Source: Chelonoidis abingdonii (lineage: Eukaryota > Chordata > Testudines > Testudinidae). From it: DNA of 64,000 nucleotides. The DNA lies in NCBI RefSeq assembly GCF_003597395.2, contig NC_133770.1, positions 10,992,590-11,056,589 on the forward strand. The letters are read 5' to 3'. Below are positions 55,229-64,000 of the stretch, piece after piece. The notes beneath the pieces are model-generated. The model had not been told where the DNA came from. It did no database searches and saw only the letters and a list, made by a program, of their open reading frames with translations. Both the position numbers and the translations under genes were made by a program. Position 1 is the stretch's first letter, and each line of letters starts with the position of its first letter.

Positions 55229-55345
55229 GCTCCTCAGGATACTGGGCATGGGGAAGCTCGGGCAGCTCCTCAGGATACTGGGCACGGGGAGGCTTGGGCA
55301 GCTCCTCGGGATACCGGGCACAGGGAAGCGCAGGCTGGGTGGGAG
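55229..55345. repeat. 36-bp tandem repeat, about 3 copies
   Basis: CTCAGGATACTGGGCATGGG, CTCAGGATACTGGGCACGGG and CTCGGGATACCGGGCACAGG start successive 36-base units. On the minus strand it would read as a 12-residue repeat with a YPEELP core. The 36-base length keeps frame. Confidence 0.9.
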
Positions 55346-55602
55346 CTCGGCCACCAGCATCTGGCCTCTTCGGCTGCCAGCCTCCAAGTGAGTGCCGGGA
55401 CTGGGCTTTTATACTTCCTGTCCCGCCCTTAGACTTCTGGGGAGCAGGAACTGGCATCAGTGGCTCCGCCCACTTTGGCGGCAGTAGTGGCTCAGCCCTC
55501 TCAGGTGCAGCTGGAAGCCAGGGTGCCTCACTACAGTCCCAATACTCAGCTGGCATAAGTCTATGAAACTACACTGATTTTCCTTTTTAAGACCAGCCAA
55601 AG

Positions 55603-55893
55603 GGTACGTCCAGACTACCCGCCGTATCGGCGGGTAGTGATCAATTTATTGGGGATCGATACATCGTGTCTCATCTAGACGCGATATATCGATCCCTGAA
55701 CACGTTCCCTGTCGACTCCGGAACTCCACCTGAGCGAGTGGAGGTAGCGGAGTCGATGGGGGAGTCACAGCCATCGATCCCGCGCCGTGAGGATGGGAGG
55801 TAAGTCAGAATAAAATATTTCGACTTCAGCTAGGGTATTCCCGTAGCTGAAGTTGCGTATTTTGCATCAACACATCCCCCTAGTGTAGACTAG
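55603..55893. mobile_element. Multi-hairpin MITE
   Basis: GGTACGTCCAGACTAC at the left and GTGTAGACTAG at the right are imperfect inverted ends. GCCAAAG flanks it on both sides (55596-55602, 55894-55900). Three inner hairpins: 55652-55670 with 55678-55696 (GGGATCGAT cores), one with CTCCAC/GTGGAG and GACTCCG/CGGAGTC arms at about 55712-55756, and one with ACTTCAGCTA/TAGCTGAAGT at about 55823-55853. CpG-rich compared with its flanks. Confidence 0.75.
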
Positions 55894-55900
55894 GCCAAAG

Positions 55901-57115
55901 ATTGGGCCTTTGCACTGTGAAGTTGCTCCTAGTTCCAAGTGACTGTACTGGTGATGAAGGACCAAAATCTATTCATCAGCACCTGTACAAACCCATTGTA
56001 ATGAAATGGTGTTGCAAGAGTGTAAACAAGAGCAGAATTTACTTCAATCTATAGTGGGTGCCATAAAAATGAAAAATGTTACCAACCCTTATCACATTGC
56101 GATATCTGAGATACCAACGTAATGTCCTGCTCTTATCCAGAGACATTTGTTGATATATCTTAGATACAACAATATGGTAACTTCATACATGTAGATGTTG
56201 ATTTCTGTCTATCTGGATACTTGTACAGCTCTGATCCCCATAGTAACTGGATCTGAGTGACATCATACTCTTGTAAGTAAATAGATGACTTACTGCAATA
56301 GGTCTTTTCCATCACTGGCTATTTGGTAACTTCATACACTGATACAAATGTAAATTGTTCTACAATCTTAAATCCTTGCAATAGTCATCAGTGCCCTGAT
56401 GGCTATTGGATGGGCTATGGGAAGAGACTCTGGTGGTCTCAGTCCAGTTCTTAGTGAGCAAATGTCCCACATCATAATAATTATTGTCGTAATTGGCCCC
56501 TGTATGGCAGTCTCAGTGGATAGAATAAGCAGTCAATAGGTCATGGAGACCAAATGAATCTCACCCCTCGAAAGGAGCTGCACTGAAAAAGAAACTGGTA
56601 TTGCTGCTGCTTGAGTTGTATATGCAGAGAACTTCTGGTTCAAGATTTCAGTCCAGTACTTTTCATCAGTCCTAAGCTTATTCAAGTATGTGTGAGGCTG
56701 GAGGGAGAAGGCAATTCTGAGTAGCCTCACTTCAAGGTAGATTCCCATTGATTCGAAAGAGATGTAGCTGTGAAACTGGATTGCATTGATTTTCCATGTG
56801 TTGGGGTGGAAAGTCACTTTGTATTGTATCTCTGTGAAAAAGACCCGTATAGCAATGGAAACTGGCAAGCAGCACCTGTGATAGATAAGAAATTAAATCC
56901 TAAGGAAATGGGTTTCAGCTTTAAATATAAAGGACGGAGTAGTATTGCAAAACTCCCACTAACATTGTATGTTTGAACACACAGAGACAGGTTCTCATTT
57001 ATGCTCTGGCCACTGTACACTGCCCTGGCAGTGAAAAGGGGCCTTAGGCTGGTGTAATTGTAATTTACATCCACTTTAAGGACCAGAGAGGAGCAAAGTG
57101 GCCTTCATGTGAATA
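55901..57115. other. No recognisable gene
   Basis: AT-rich. A 111-codon minus-strand frame (56533-56868) has no domain or splice context. 57045-57085 has a palindrome-class fragment. Confidence 0.45.
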
Positions 57116-57119
57116 AGAA

Positions 57120-58620
57120 TATGACACAGTGGCCTATTGGTGGTTCATTACTGTCTCAGCAACTCTCATCACGCCTGATGTACTCACTACATCTAACATT
57201 GTTGTCATACATGATATATACCAAAGACATGGCATGTAATATATCATTGGACCTCTAATAACTCACAGATTTGCATCATGGACCATTAATAACTCACATA
57301 ACTTGCATCATATGTACAGGATGTGTACAAAATATGGATACACGCTAGAATTATGTTCTTAATGTCTTTTACAAGCCATGCCTAAGCACAGTTTGCCTTA
57401 CACAAAGGCATGTGTATTTGTTTTCGTCCAAGCCTGGTGTTTGGCAGAGACAACAAAAGTCAATTTACATTGACTAAGTTCTCAAGCTAAAATATGGGGG
57501 AGAAGACAGCATCTACACCTAAACACAGGAGACAAACTTTTATCTGGGCTATAAAGACAACTTATTGAATCAACTGATTGTATGCAGGGCCAGCACTTCC
57601 ACTGGGCAGTCCTAGGCGGTCACCTAGGGTGGCAGGATTTGGGGGCCAGGATTTTACCACTCTCGGCGGAAATTCGGCGTCAGCGAGTCCTTCTGCTCCG
57701 AGTCTTCGGCGGAAATTCAGTGGCGAGTCCTTCACTCGCTCCAGGACCTGCCACTGAAGTGCCCCAAAGATGCGGAGTGGAAGGACCCCCTCCGCCAAAT
57801 GCTCAGAGGGACGGCAAAAACCGTGGTGCCGCTCCTGATTATATGCAATATTACTGTATTATAAAAGTGTATCAAGTAAGGTCTCTTATGACAACTAATG
57901 ACTCTGCTATCATGGAATGTATTGATTACCCTATAAGAGAAACTATGAACGCTCACTAATATTCTTTAAAGTCTGTAAATAAAAGGTTTTTAAACCAGGC
58001 AGATCAGTGGGAGGTGGTAAACAGTTCCCTCCCTCATAGGAGGGAAGGCGGCTGTCTACCTGTCTCTAAAGAAATTAAGCAAGGTGTGACCAAAAACAAC
58101 GGAAGTCCTATTTACCTCCTGAGTCTGGGGACAAAATAGTGAGTTTGGGGAGATGTAAGGAAAAGGAAGAAGCCATCTTGGCATCTATCACTGGACAGAC
58201 ACAAGGGCTCAGAGTTCTTGCAAGCTGCAAAAGATGGGTTTTTCAACCAAGGGGGGTTGGAGTCTCTGGGAATGGAAGACTGGTGAGAAAACTCCCTGAA
58301 CAAAGGCTGTAAGTTGCTGAAGTTATGTCTTGGCCATTAGAAACTACTCTTACTTTTGTTCGTAACCCTTTCTAACTTATGTCCTTTTTGTTAATGTTTT
58401 ATGTGTACTATCGTCAAACTCAGTGCTGTTTGAACTGAAGGGATTGTTAACTCCAGTTCAAAGAAAAACTCTGCTCTTGTCTCTTTAAAAGAACAACAAA
58501 CCATATTAATTCTTAGTGTTCCAGGAGAGGACTGAACACTTCAAGGTAGATAGTGTGGGGGACATTTGGGTCTGGGCATGTGTTGGTCACTTGGCTGGTG
58601 GAGACCAAAGCGTTGCTGTG
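57120..58620 (+). mobile_element. LTR-element relic with hAT insertion
   Basis: 57120-57500 (CAGCAACTCTCATCACGCC, ACATTGTTGTCATACATG, TTAATAACTCACATAACTTG, ACAAAGGCATGTGTATTTG) and 57846-58620 (CAGATCAGTGGGAGGTGG, CTCTTTAAAAGAACAAC) are sequences I recognise as parts of a turtle LTR-type repeat in one orientation. A hAT element interrupts it. No ends or duplications could be set and no coding frame remains. Confidence 0.45.
57585..57837. mobile_element. 253-bp hAT-type MITE
   Basis: CAGGGCCAGCAC at the left and GTGCCGCTCCTG at the right are imperfect inverted ends. Duplications ATTGTATG (57577-57584) and ATTATATG (57838-57845) differ at one base. Inside, TCGGCGGAAATTC occurs twice (57663 and 57706), each followed by a CGAGTCCTTC-like word, a roughly 43-base tandem pair. 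Confidence 0.85.
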
Positions 58621-58915
58621 GTATAACCAGGATGGCTCACCATGCAGACGTTCAGTAAATGCTTGTATGTTGGCTGGGAGTGTCTAAAGAGGGAGCTACC
58701 ACAGTAGCAGAGCATTTTAAAGCACTCAGAGTTACAGGACAAGCGGTGACACAACTCCCTGGTCTGGGTTGCACCCAAAACGTGGCAGAGAATCAGATTC
58801 TGAAAGGTCTTAAAATGCAACCATTAGAGTTCTAACAGCAATGCTAATGTGGCTGTATTATACACGCTCTAGATTAGAGCAGGATAAAATGTTTCAGACT
58901 AATAGTTTATTCAAT
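58621..58915. other. No recognisable gene
   Basis: Unassigned spacer. Confidence 0.4.
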
Positions 58916-58919
58916 TAAA

Positions 58920-59225
58920 AACTTCAGTTGGGTCGACCTGAAACTATCTGTGAATTTAATGCAGAGTTTTAGACCATTCACAAAATAGCCAGAGGTGGCA
59001 GTGGTGCTGTTTTTCTGCCCCCATCCCCATAACCCCTAGCCCAGTACGTAGGTCATTCACTTGGGATGTAGAATTCCCAGATTTGAATCCTCACCCTGGA
59101 ACAGACCCAAAAGGGGCTTTTTTGATTCATCAGAAATTCCATATTTGGTTTGACCCAAAGCAGGTAAAAAACTGGTGGGGGGGGGGGTAAGGAGAGGAAT
59201 CAGAACTGCTACTAAACTGAAATAT
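58920..59225. mobile_element. Miniature element with tRNA-like stretch
   Basis: GGGTCGACCTGAAACTATCTG, CAAAATAGCCAGAGGTGG, then AGCCCAGTACGTAGGTCATTC and CAGATTTGAATCCTC (A/B-box-like), then GGTTTGACCCAAAGC. Order and words parallel 27400-27690. Right end near CTATTCACTCAGCTCTG. A poly-G tract of about 13 lies at 59176. Confidence 0.55.
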
Positions 59226-60448
59226 CATCTATTCACTCAGCTCTGTTCTATCTTAGATCTACAGCTGACCCTGGTTAACTCATTTGAGGTCGTATTTGGG
59301 TTCAGCTACAGTAGGCACCAGTTCCTTGACACTTATGACTAAGCCCACCCACCTCTGCCACATCTACATATCCACATTGATAAATCCTCTCACAGGGTCA
59401 TTTGATGCCTGCAGGCCTCCTTCCCCTGTTGAAACTCTCTAAACCCTCCTCACTGGAGCTGGAAAGCCAGGGGGCAGGGCCAAAAGGCAGTTTTCTAAAC
59501 AAGACATAGGGGAGAATGCGGTCTCTACTGGGTCCCACTTGTACTGGAATTAAGCACCAGTGTGACCTGTAATTGGAGCTGTGCTCCGGTGGGTGAGATT
59601 TACTGGTGAGCTTTGGCATCCCTGGGAAAAAAACCAAAGCTCTACGCACGTACAGCAGAGGCACATTAACTAGCAGAGGCTGCCGTTACTTGAACATTTA
59701 ATGGGCAACTGAAAATACTTCAGGCTTCCCCCTGTTCTTGCTGAAGTAGGTGGGAATTCTCCAGTGGGAACTCAGGAAGCTGTGAAGGGCAACAGTCAAG
59801 TGGCAACAGTCTGGCAACAGTCAAGTGGTTATAATGCAGGCAGACTCCAGCAGCAGGGAGGGAAATGAAAGTGTCGAGGTTAATAAAGTGTGAGTCCTGC
59901 AGCCTTCAAATAGTTACAGAGCTGCATGTGGTGTCCTGCAAGCTTGGGGACTTCATCGTTCCTGAATGATGCTGTCTCTCTCCTGTCAGCACTGGCTCTG
60001 GCAGTCCATCTTGAAAGCCAGGCAATTTCCTTCCATAATTGAGCTGGTTTCTGTCATGGGATTGGCTGTGAGGAATCCCTGTGTAGCTTATCTTTAATGG
60101 ATTTTCTCTCTCCAGCCTAATTGCAGTGGAGGGTGGAACAGCTCACTGGAAAATGTACAGGCAAGGGCCAGCAGAACCAAGGGACTCAGGGCTAATACAT
60201 TTTTAGCCACTTTTTTTAGAAGAAGAGTGAAATTCATAATTGTCCAGCAGGACTTGTGTGAATCTGATTGTCAGCAGGTTGGGATTCCTTGCTGCGAGAT
60301 GTGCTCTTGTGTCGGACGTAGGGGCTCTCAGGGACAGCCTGTGGCAGGTGGACACTTTCCCCTTGGAAGAAACCGTGCAGAATTGCAGACTCCAAGTGGT
60401 GACTTAGGAGGCATCATCCCTCCCATTGCTCCTAGCAGCACAGGGGGA
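59226..60448. other. No recognisable gene; local micro-repeat
   Basis: Unique-looking. At about 59789-59829 the word GGCAACAGTC occurs three times, two followed by AAGTGG, a small local expansion. 59690-60200 has no recognised repeat and could be a conserved non-coding stretch. Confidence 0.4.
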
Positions 60449-60456
60449 GTACACAG

Positions 60457-60766
60457 CAGGGGTAGGCAACCTATGGCACAGGTGCCAAAGGCGACACACA
60501 AGCTGATTTTCAATGGCACTCACACTGCCCGGGTACTGGCCACCCGTTTGGGGGTTTTGCATTTTAATTTAATTTTAAATGAAGCTTCTTAAACATTTCA
60601 AAAACCTTATTTACTTTACATACAACAATAGTTTAGTTATATATTATAGACTTATGGAAAGAGACCTTCTAAAAACGTTAAAATGCATTACTGGCACATG
60701 AAACCTTAAATTAGAGTGAATAAATGAAGACTTGGCACAGCACTTCGGAAAGGTTGCCAACCTCTA
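60457..60766. mobile_element. hAT element copy 3 (310 bp)
   Basis: CAGGGGTAGGCAACC at the left and GGTTGCCAACCTCTA at the right. Flanks GTACACAG (60449-60456) and GTATACAG (60767-60774) differ at one base. Same body as 20347-20655 and 22433-22743. Slightly more decayed at the right terminus. Confidence 0.92.
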
Positions 60767-60784
60767 GTATACAGTTTACTCCCC

Positions 60785-60900
60785 TGACCATCCGCCTCAA
60801 CTCTGGCCTTATTCTTGGTGGCAGGAGGGTGGGGCAGTGGGAATGGACTAGTTGACCTCTTGAGGTCCCTTCCAGTCCAACTCTTCTAGGCAAGAAGTGA
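60785..60900 (+). mobile_element. CR1 LINE 3' tail, sense
   Basis: GGGAATGGACTAGTTGACCT, CTTGAGGTCCCTTCCAGTCC and AACTCTTCTAGG are the last ~60 bases of a CR1 in sense orientation. The upstream part is diverged. Confidence 0.75.
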
Positions 60901-61370
60901 GGGCATATCTCCCCCTCTTTCCCAGCTGCTTTGTGGCAGGCTGTGCACCCAGGATTCATGAAGGGAGCAGTCCCAGTGCTCAGTCAGTGTAGTATCCCAA
61001 CCCTTAGCATTCCAAAGACACACAGGTACCAGGATTAGATTACGCCTGTCTCCCATCTATCTGGTGTATGAGGAAAATAATATCCTTTTAAACAAAATGC
61101 ATACAGGTCTCTCTATCCATAGAGGACTGGACCCCGATAGGAGGAAGGAACAAACAATGGAGAAGAGAATCTATCCAATAATTCATGGGCCTGTCTGGTT
61201 TTCTTTAAATATGCGAAATATCACTGTTATAAAAGCAGGTTGGAGTAATGGCTAAACAAACATCCCAGCTGGTCATGAGGCCCAATTTGCTAGCACTGTG
61301 CTGGGGAGACCTTTGCTTAACAATAAGTGGGACTTGCATCCGGAGGAGCCTACCAGTTAAACGCACGGGG
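60901..61370. other. No recognisable gene
   Basis: Unassigned sequence. Confidence 0.4.
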
Positions 61371-61371
61371 T

Positions 61372-61440
61372 CAGGTCATCTGATCATGTAAAGTGGCATA
61401 GCTGACTTACACGAGCTGAGCATCTGGCCCATTGGATTTT
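61372..61440. repeat. Half palindrome, 'gagctgagcatctggccc' class
   Basis: AGGTCATCTGATCATGTAAAG and TTACACGAGCTGAGCATC-TGGCCC pair imperfectly. Same class as 52087-52172. Confidence 0.5.
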
Positions 61441-61885
61441 ACACATTCCATGTCCACGTGGTTTTTTTTGTTTTTTTTCAAACCTGCTACATAAGGTATA
61501 GGGAGGTGGTGAGAACCACAATAGAAGGTGGATGTTCACAGATGCATAGGTGTGATGGGTGTTCTGGTCCGGTTCCAGAGAAAGTGAAGTCAGCCTGCAA
61601 CCATTTCAATGTTCTATATTTTAAAGACTGTTCATTTCTGGAACTTTGAAGTAGTGCTCTGTGTAAAACCCCCTACATGGGTTGTCAGCAAGATTTGAAT
61701 CTAGGCCCCATTAGCACCAATGCATAGCTCTCTACCCCTGGTGCTAAAGTAGTGGCTCCATGTGTTGATAGCAGTAGTGGGCACTTATCCTCTAAGCCAG
61801 TTTAGGGGATTGTGACACATTTTGGCAGTATAATTGTTACCTAGGGTTCTTTCAACCCAAAGCTGTTGGTAACTTTACTCTGTGT
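61441..61885. other. No gene; SINE head fragment antisense
   Basis: 61685-61765 (AGCAAGATTTGAATCTAGGC, ATAGCTCTCTACCCCTGGTG) reads on the minus strand as a diverged tRNA-like SINE head. The remainder is unassigned. Confidence 0.45.
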
Positions 61886-61890
61886 GAGGA

Positions 61891-62540
61891 GGTGTCAGGA
61901 AATAAATCAGGGGAGACACGGCCGTCCGACCGATAGATGGCTGGCACAAACAGGACAACACAAGAGTGCTTTCACTTAAAGTTACACTTTACTTAGTCTC
62001 AAGCACTTACACACATCCTCAACAGGTTAGTAACATACCCCCAACCCTTGATAATTACCAAAGCTGAGTGTGGCTTTCGAGTGATACAGCGGCAGCCCGT
62101 CTGCCACTGGGGAACACAAGATGCATCCAGAGGGAGAAGCCAGTCCCAAAACGAGTCCCCTCGTCTCAAGCTTTTTCCCCTTATTTATACATTAGTAGTT
62201 AAAGAAACCTTGTTAAGTAAGCTGTTTCAAGCAAGAGGTTCCTTCTGATTATTCATTAACCAGGTGTGGATCTTTCCAGAACTTGCAGCCTTGAGACCTC
62301 AATAGACATTCCTGGAATATATCCTACTCTTTGAAAACGCATGTATCAGCAAATTTAACACAATTCTTATCAGGAAGTACGCGGGATCAAGCCGCCCTTT
62401 CAATGGCACCCTAAACCCCACTCGCCTCCTGCCTTGGTCATGCTGAGACTTGCTTTTAACAGCTTGCTGACTAGGCTGTTTTTAACAATAAGCCATAGTG
62501 GTTTCAGGCACTTTACTGGTTTGCCAAAGTCTCCCCATAC
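61891..62540 (-). mobile_element. LTR, antisense
   Basis: Starts TGTCAGGAAATAAATCAGGG; the right end is near AAAGTCTCCCCATACA. The minus strand has a TATA-like ATGTATAAATAAGGGG (about 62177-62192). I recognise it as a dispersed turtle LTR. The target duplication was not found, so the right boundary is approximate. Confidence 0.65.
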
Positions 62541-62692
62541 ATAATTACTTCAGAATGTAATGTGTTTCCATGCTTTGATAACACGTATTGATGACCATAG
62601 TACACTAGACAATTTGACCAAGCCTCTTCCCCCACCCCATAAATATATCGTTGAAGCAACTACTTATAAAGGAACATGATGATCTAGACAGA
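62541..62692. other. No recognisable gene
   Basis: Short unassigned spacer between two LTR elements. Confidence 0.4.
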
Positions 62693-64000
62693 TCTGTCAT
62701 AAATAGATAGCTAAGGGTTAATGTTTCTTTCACCTGTAAAGGGTTAACAAAGAGAACCAAACACCTGACCAGAGGACCAATCAGGAAACTGGATTTTTTC
62801 AAAGCTCAGGGGGAGGGAATTTTTTGGGTCAGTGTCTTTTGTCTGTCTCTCGGCTATGAGAGGCTTCTTTCTTCATCAAGCTTCTAACCTTCCAGTTTCA
62901 AGTTTGAGTACAAAGGTAGCAAAACAACAGGTTCTTATTATGTTTTGTTTTGTATTTACATGTGTGATTTGCTGGATGTTATCAATTGTAATCTCTTTTT
63001 GAATAAGGTCGGTTATTTCATTTTTTCTGTTAAAGCAATTGATCCTGTATATTGTCAGTCTTGATACAGAGATATATTTTGATGTCTTTTTTTTTCTTTT
63101 TTATATAATGGCTTTCTTTTTAAACCTGTTTGAGTTTTTCTCTGGTTAAGGCAAGGAAGAGAGGAGGGAAATCTCCTTTGTGTAGATTGACTCAGGTTTG
63201 AATGCCATAGCCTCAGGGGGAAGGTAAATTGCTTGTCTCCTGTTTTGCATTTAAAGGACGTTAAGTACAATATCGCCAGGATACCCAGGAGGGGGAGCTG
63301 GGATGAGATAAGAGGAGACAAGGGAGGGGTTTATTTTCCTTTGTGGTAAGACTCAGGCTTCTGAGTCTTGGGGTCTCCCAGAGAGGTTTATGGGAGACCA
63401 GAGAGGAGCCAAGCCTGGAAAATCACCTTGGCTGGGTGCAGTGAGATCAAATCTAAGCTGATAGTATAAGCTTAGAAGGTTCATGTGCTTCTCAGTTTAT
63501 GAACGCTAAGGTTCAAAGTTAGATAAGAAGTTATGATATGGTCAGCAGTGTTGGGAAGATAAGAACCAGTAGGATATTTCTTTTTCTTTTTTCTGCTAGG
63601 GGCTTTTAGCAGAGAGAAAGGTTTGGTTTAAAGTTGCCAGAGAGAAAATTTTTTTCTGTCTGCTTAGGTGGCTTGCATTTTAACAAGGAGACATTTACGT
63701 TGACAAAGGTCTCTTTTGTTAAATCAATAGAATTCAATTGGGAATCAAGTACCCAGAAAACAAACACAGGTAAATAAAGTGGCTTTGTTTTTGGGTTAAG
63801 TTTACATATCAAACATTAAGTAGGAAAACTTAAACAAATGGGCAACTGTTGCTATGGAAAAAAAACCCAGGAGACAACAGAGGCTAGCAGTTCAGACATA
63901 AACACCAAGAGGCACCCAACATCAGAAACAGGAAACCCATAGTTCAAGGAAAGCCTGAAAAAGGAACGACACTGCAACAAGCCATAGACAACGAAATGAA
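62693..64000 (+). mobile_element. LTR element, sense, runs off window
   Basis: Begins TGTCATAAATAGATAGCTAA and shares ACCAAACACCTGACCAGAGG and GACCAATCAG with the antisense element ending at 36164. The 5' LTR may extend several hundred bases; the end of LTR and start of the internal region cannot be fixed here, and the element continues past the right edge. No gag/pol domain is seen in the part present. The right flank is purine-rich (from about 63840). Whether it is full-length must be judged from the adjoining sequence. Confidence 0.68.

Larger units (their letters stand above)
54647..55535 (-). mobile_element. 889-bp solo LTR, antisense, 5-bp TSD
   Basis: Plus-strand ends TGTAACTGTCC and GCCTCACTACA lie between perfect GTCCC duplications (54642-54646 and 55536-55540). 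The minus strand, starting TGTAGTGAGGC, carries a TATA box GTATAAAAGCCC at about 55408-55419 and is the sense strand. Inside are two tandem arrays (54730-54960 and 55229-55345). The first ~50 bases of the LTR recur near its other end (54665-54713). The 158-codon minus-strand frame is generated by the 36-bp array and is not a gene. Confidence 0.92.

Noticed and set aside
54730..55345. Possible CRISPR-like direct repeats
   Set aside because: Units are contiguous or nearly so without unique spacers, lie in a vertebrate LTR, and no cas-like genes exist.
55080..55556. 158-codon minus-strand frame with YPEELP-like repeats
   Set aside because: Generated by a 36-bp tandem array inside a solo LTR; 36 is a multiple of three, so stops are avoided without selection.

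Overview
This window looks like non-coding DNA from a vertebrate nuclear genome, most likely a turtle or close sauropsid relative. The evidence is AT-leaning composition, no dense open reading frames, no operon structure, and a dense layering of CR1 LINE tails, tRNA-derived SINE pieces, hAT-type miniature elements and solo LTRs. I recognise many of these as turtle-type repeats from memory; that assignment was not checked against a database. Two assembly gaps occur (175-199 and 2057-2457). I found no intact protein-coding gene, no convincing exon of a known gene and no tRNA or rRNA gene. The window is therefore best read as an intergenic stretch or the inside of a very long intron.

Layout. 0-10 kb: a possible LTR fragment, an antisense LTR cut by an assembly gap, antisense CR1 inside a palindromic miniature element, a GC-rich hairpin-forming element, and small palindromic repeats. 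10-20 kb: a 129-bp hAT MITE with an 8-bp target duplication, a (TG)43 microsatellite, an alternating palindrome array, a 402-bp hAT-like element with a perfect 8-bp duplication, and three LTR-type elements. 20-30 kb: two of three near-identical 310-bp hAT elements, CR1 fragments, a repeat with a hammerhead-like hairpin, and a 910-bp miniature element carrying a CR1 insertion. 30-36 kb: LINE tails, an inverted-repeat element split by two LTRs, a perfect recursive-splice-like motif, a GC-rich block and a long antisense LTR element. 36-46 kb: mostly unique AT-rich DNA with a mariner-like MITE, a fold-back repeat, a degenerate transposon-type protein pseudogene (minus strand, about 41.4-42.5 kb) and a 1-kb antisense CR1. 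46-64 kb: four LTR elements with clear or partial boundaries, a multi-hairpin MITE, the third 310-bp hAT copy, and an LTR element running off the right edge.

How it fits together. Nothing here forms a pathway. The elements record successive insertions: old CR1 and SINE copies and palindromic MITEs, then LTR elements and hAT MITEs that often land inside them. Several boundaries can be fixed from the bases because target-site duplications survive: 8 bp for the hAT-like elements, 4-5 bp for the LTRs.
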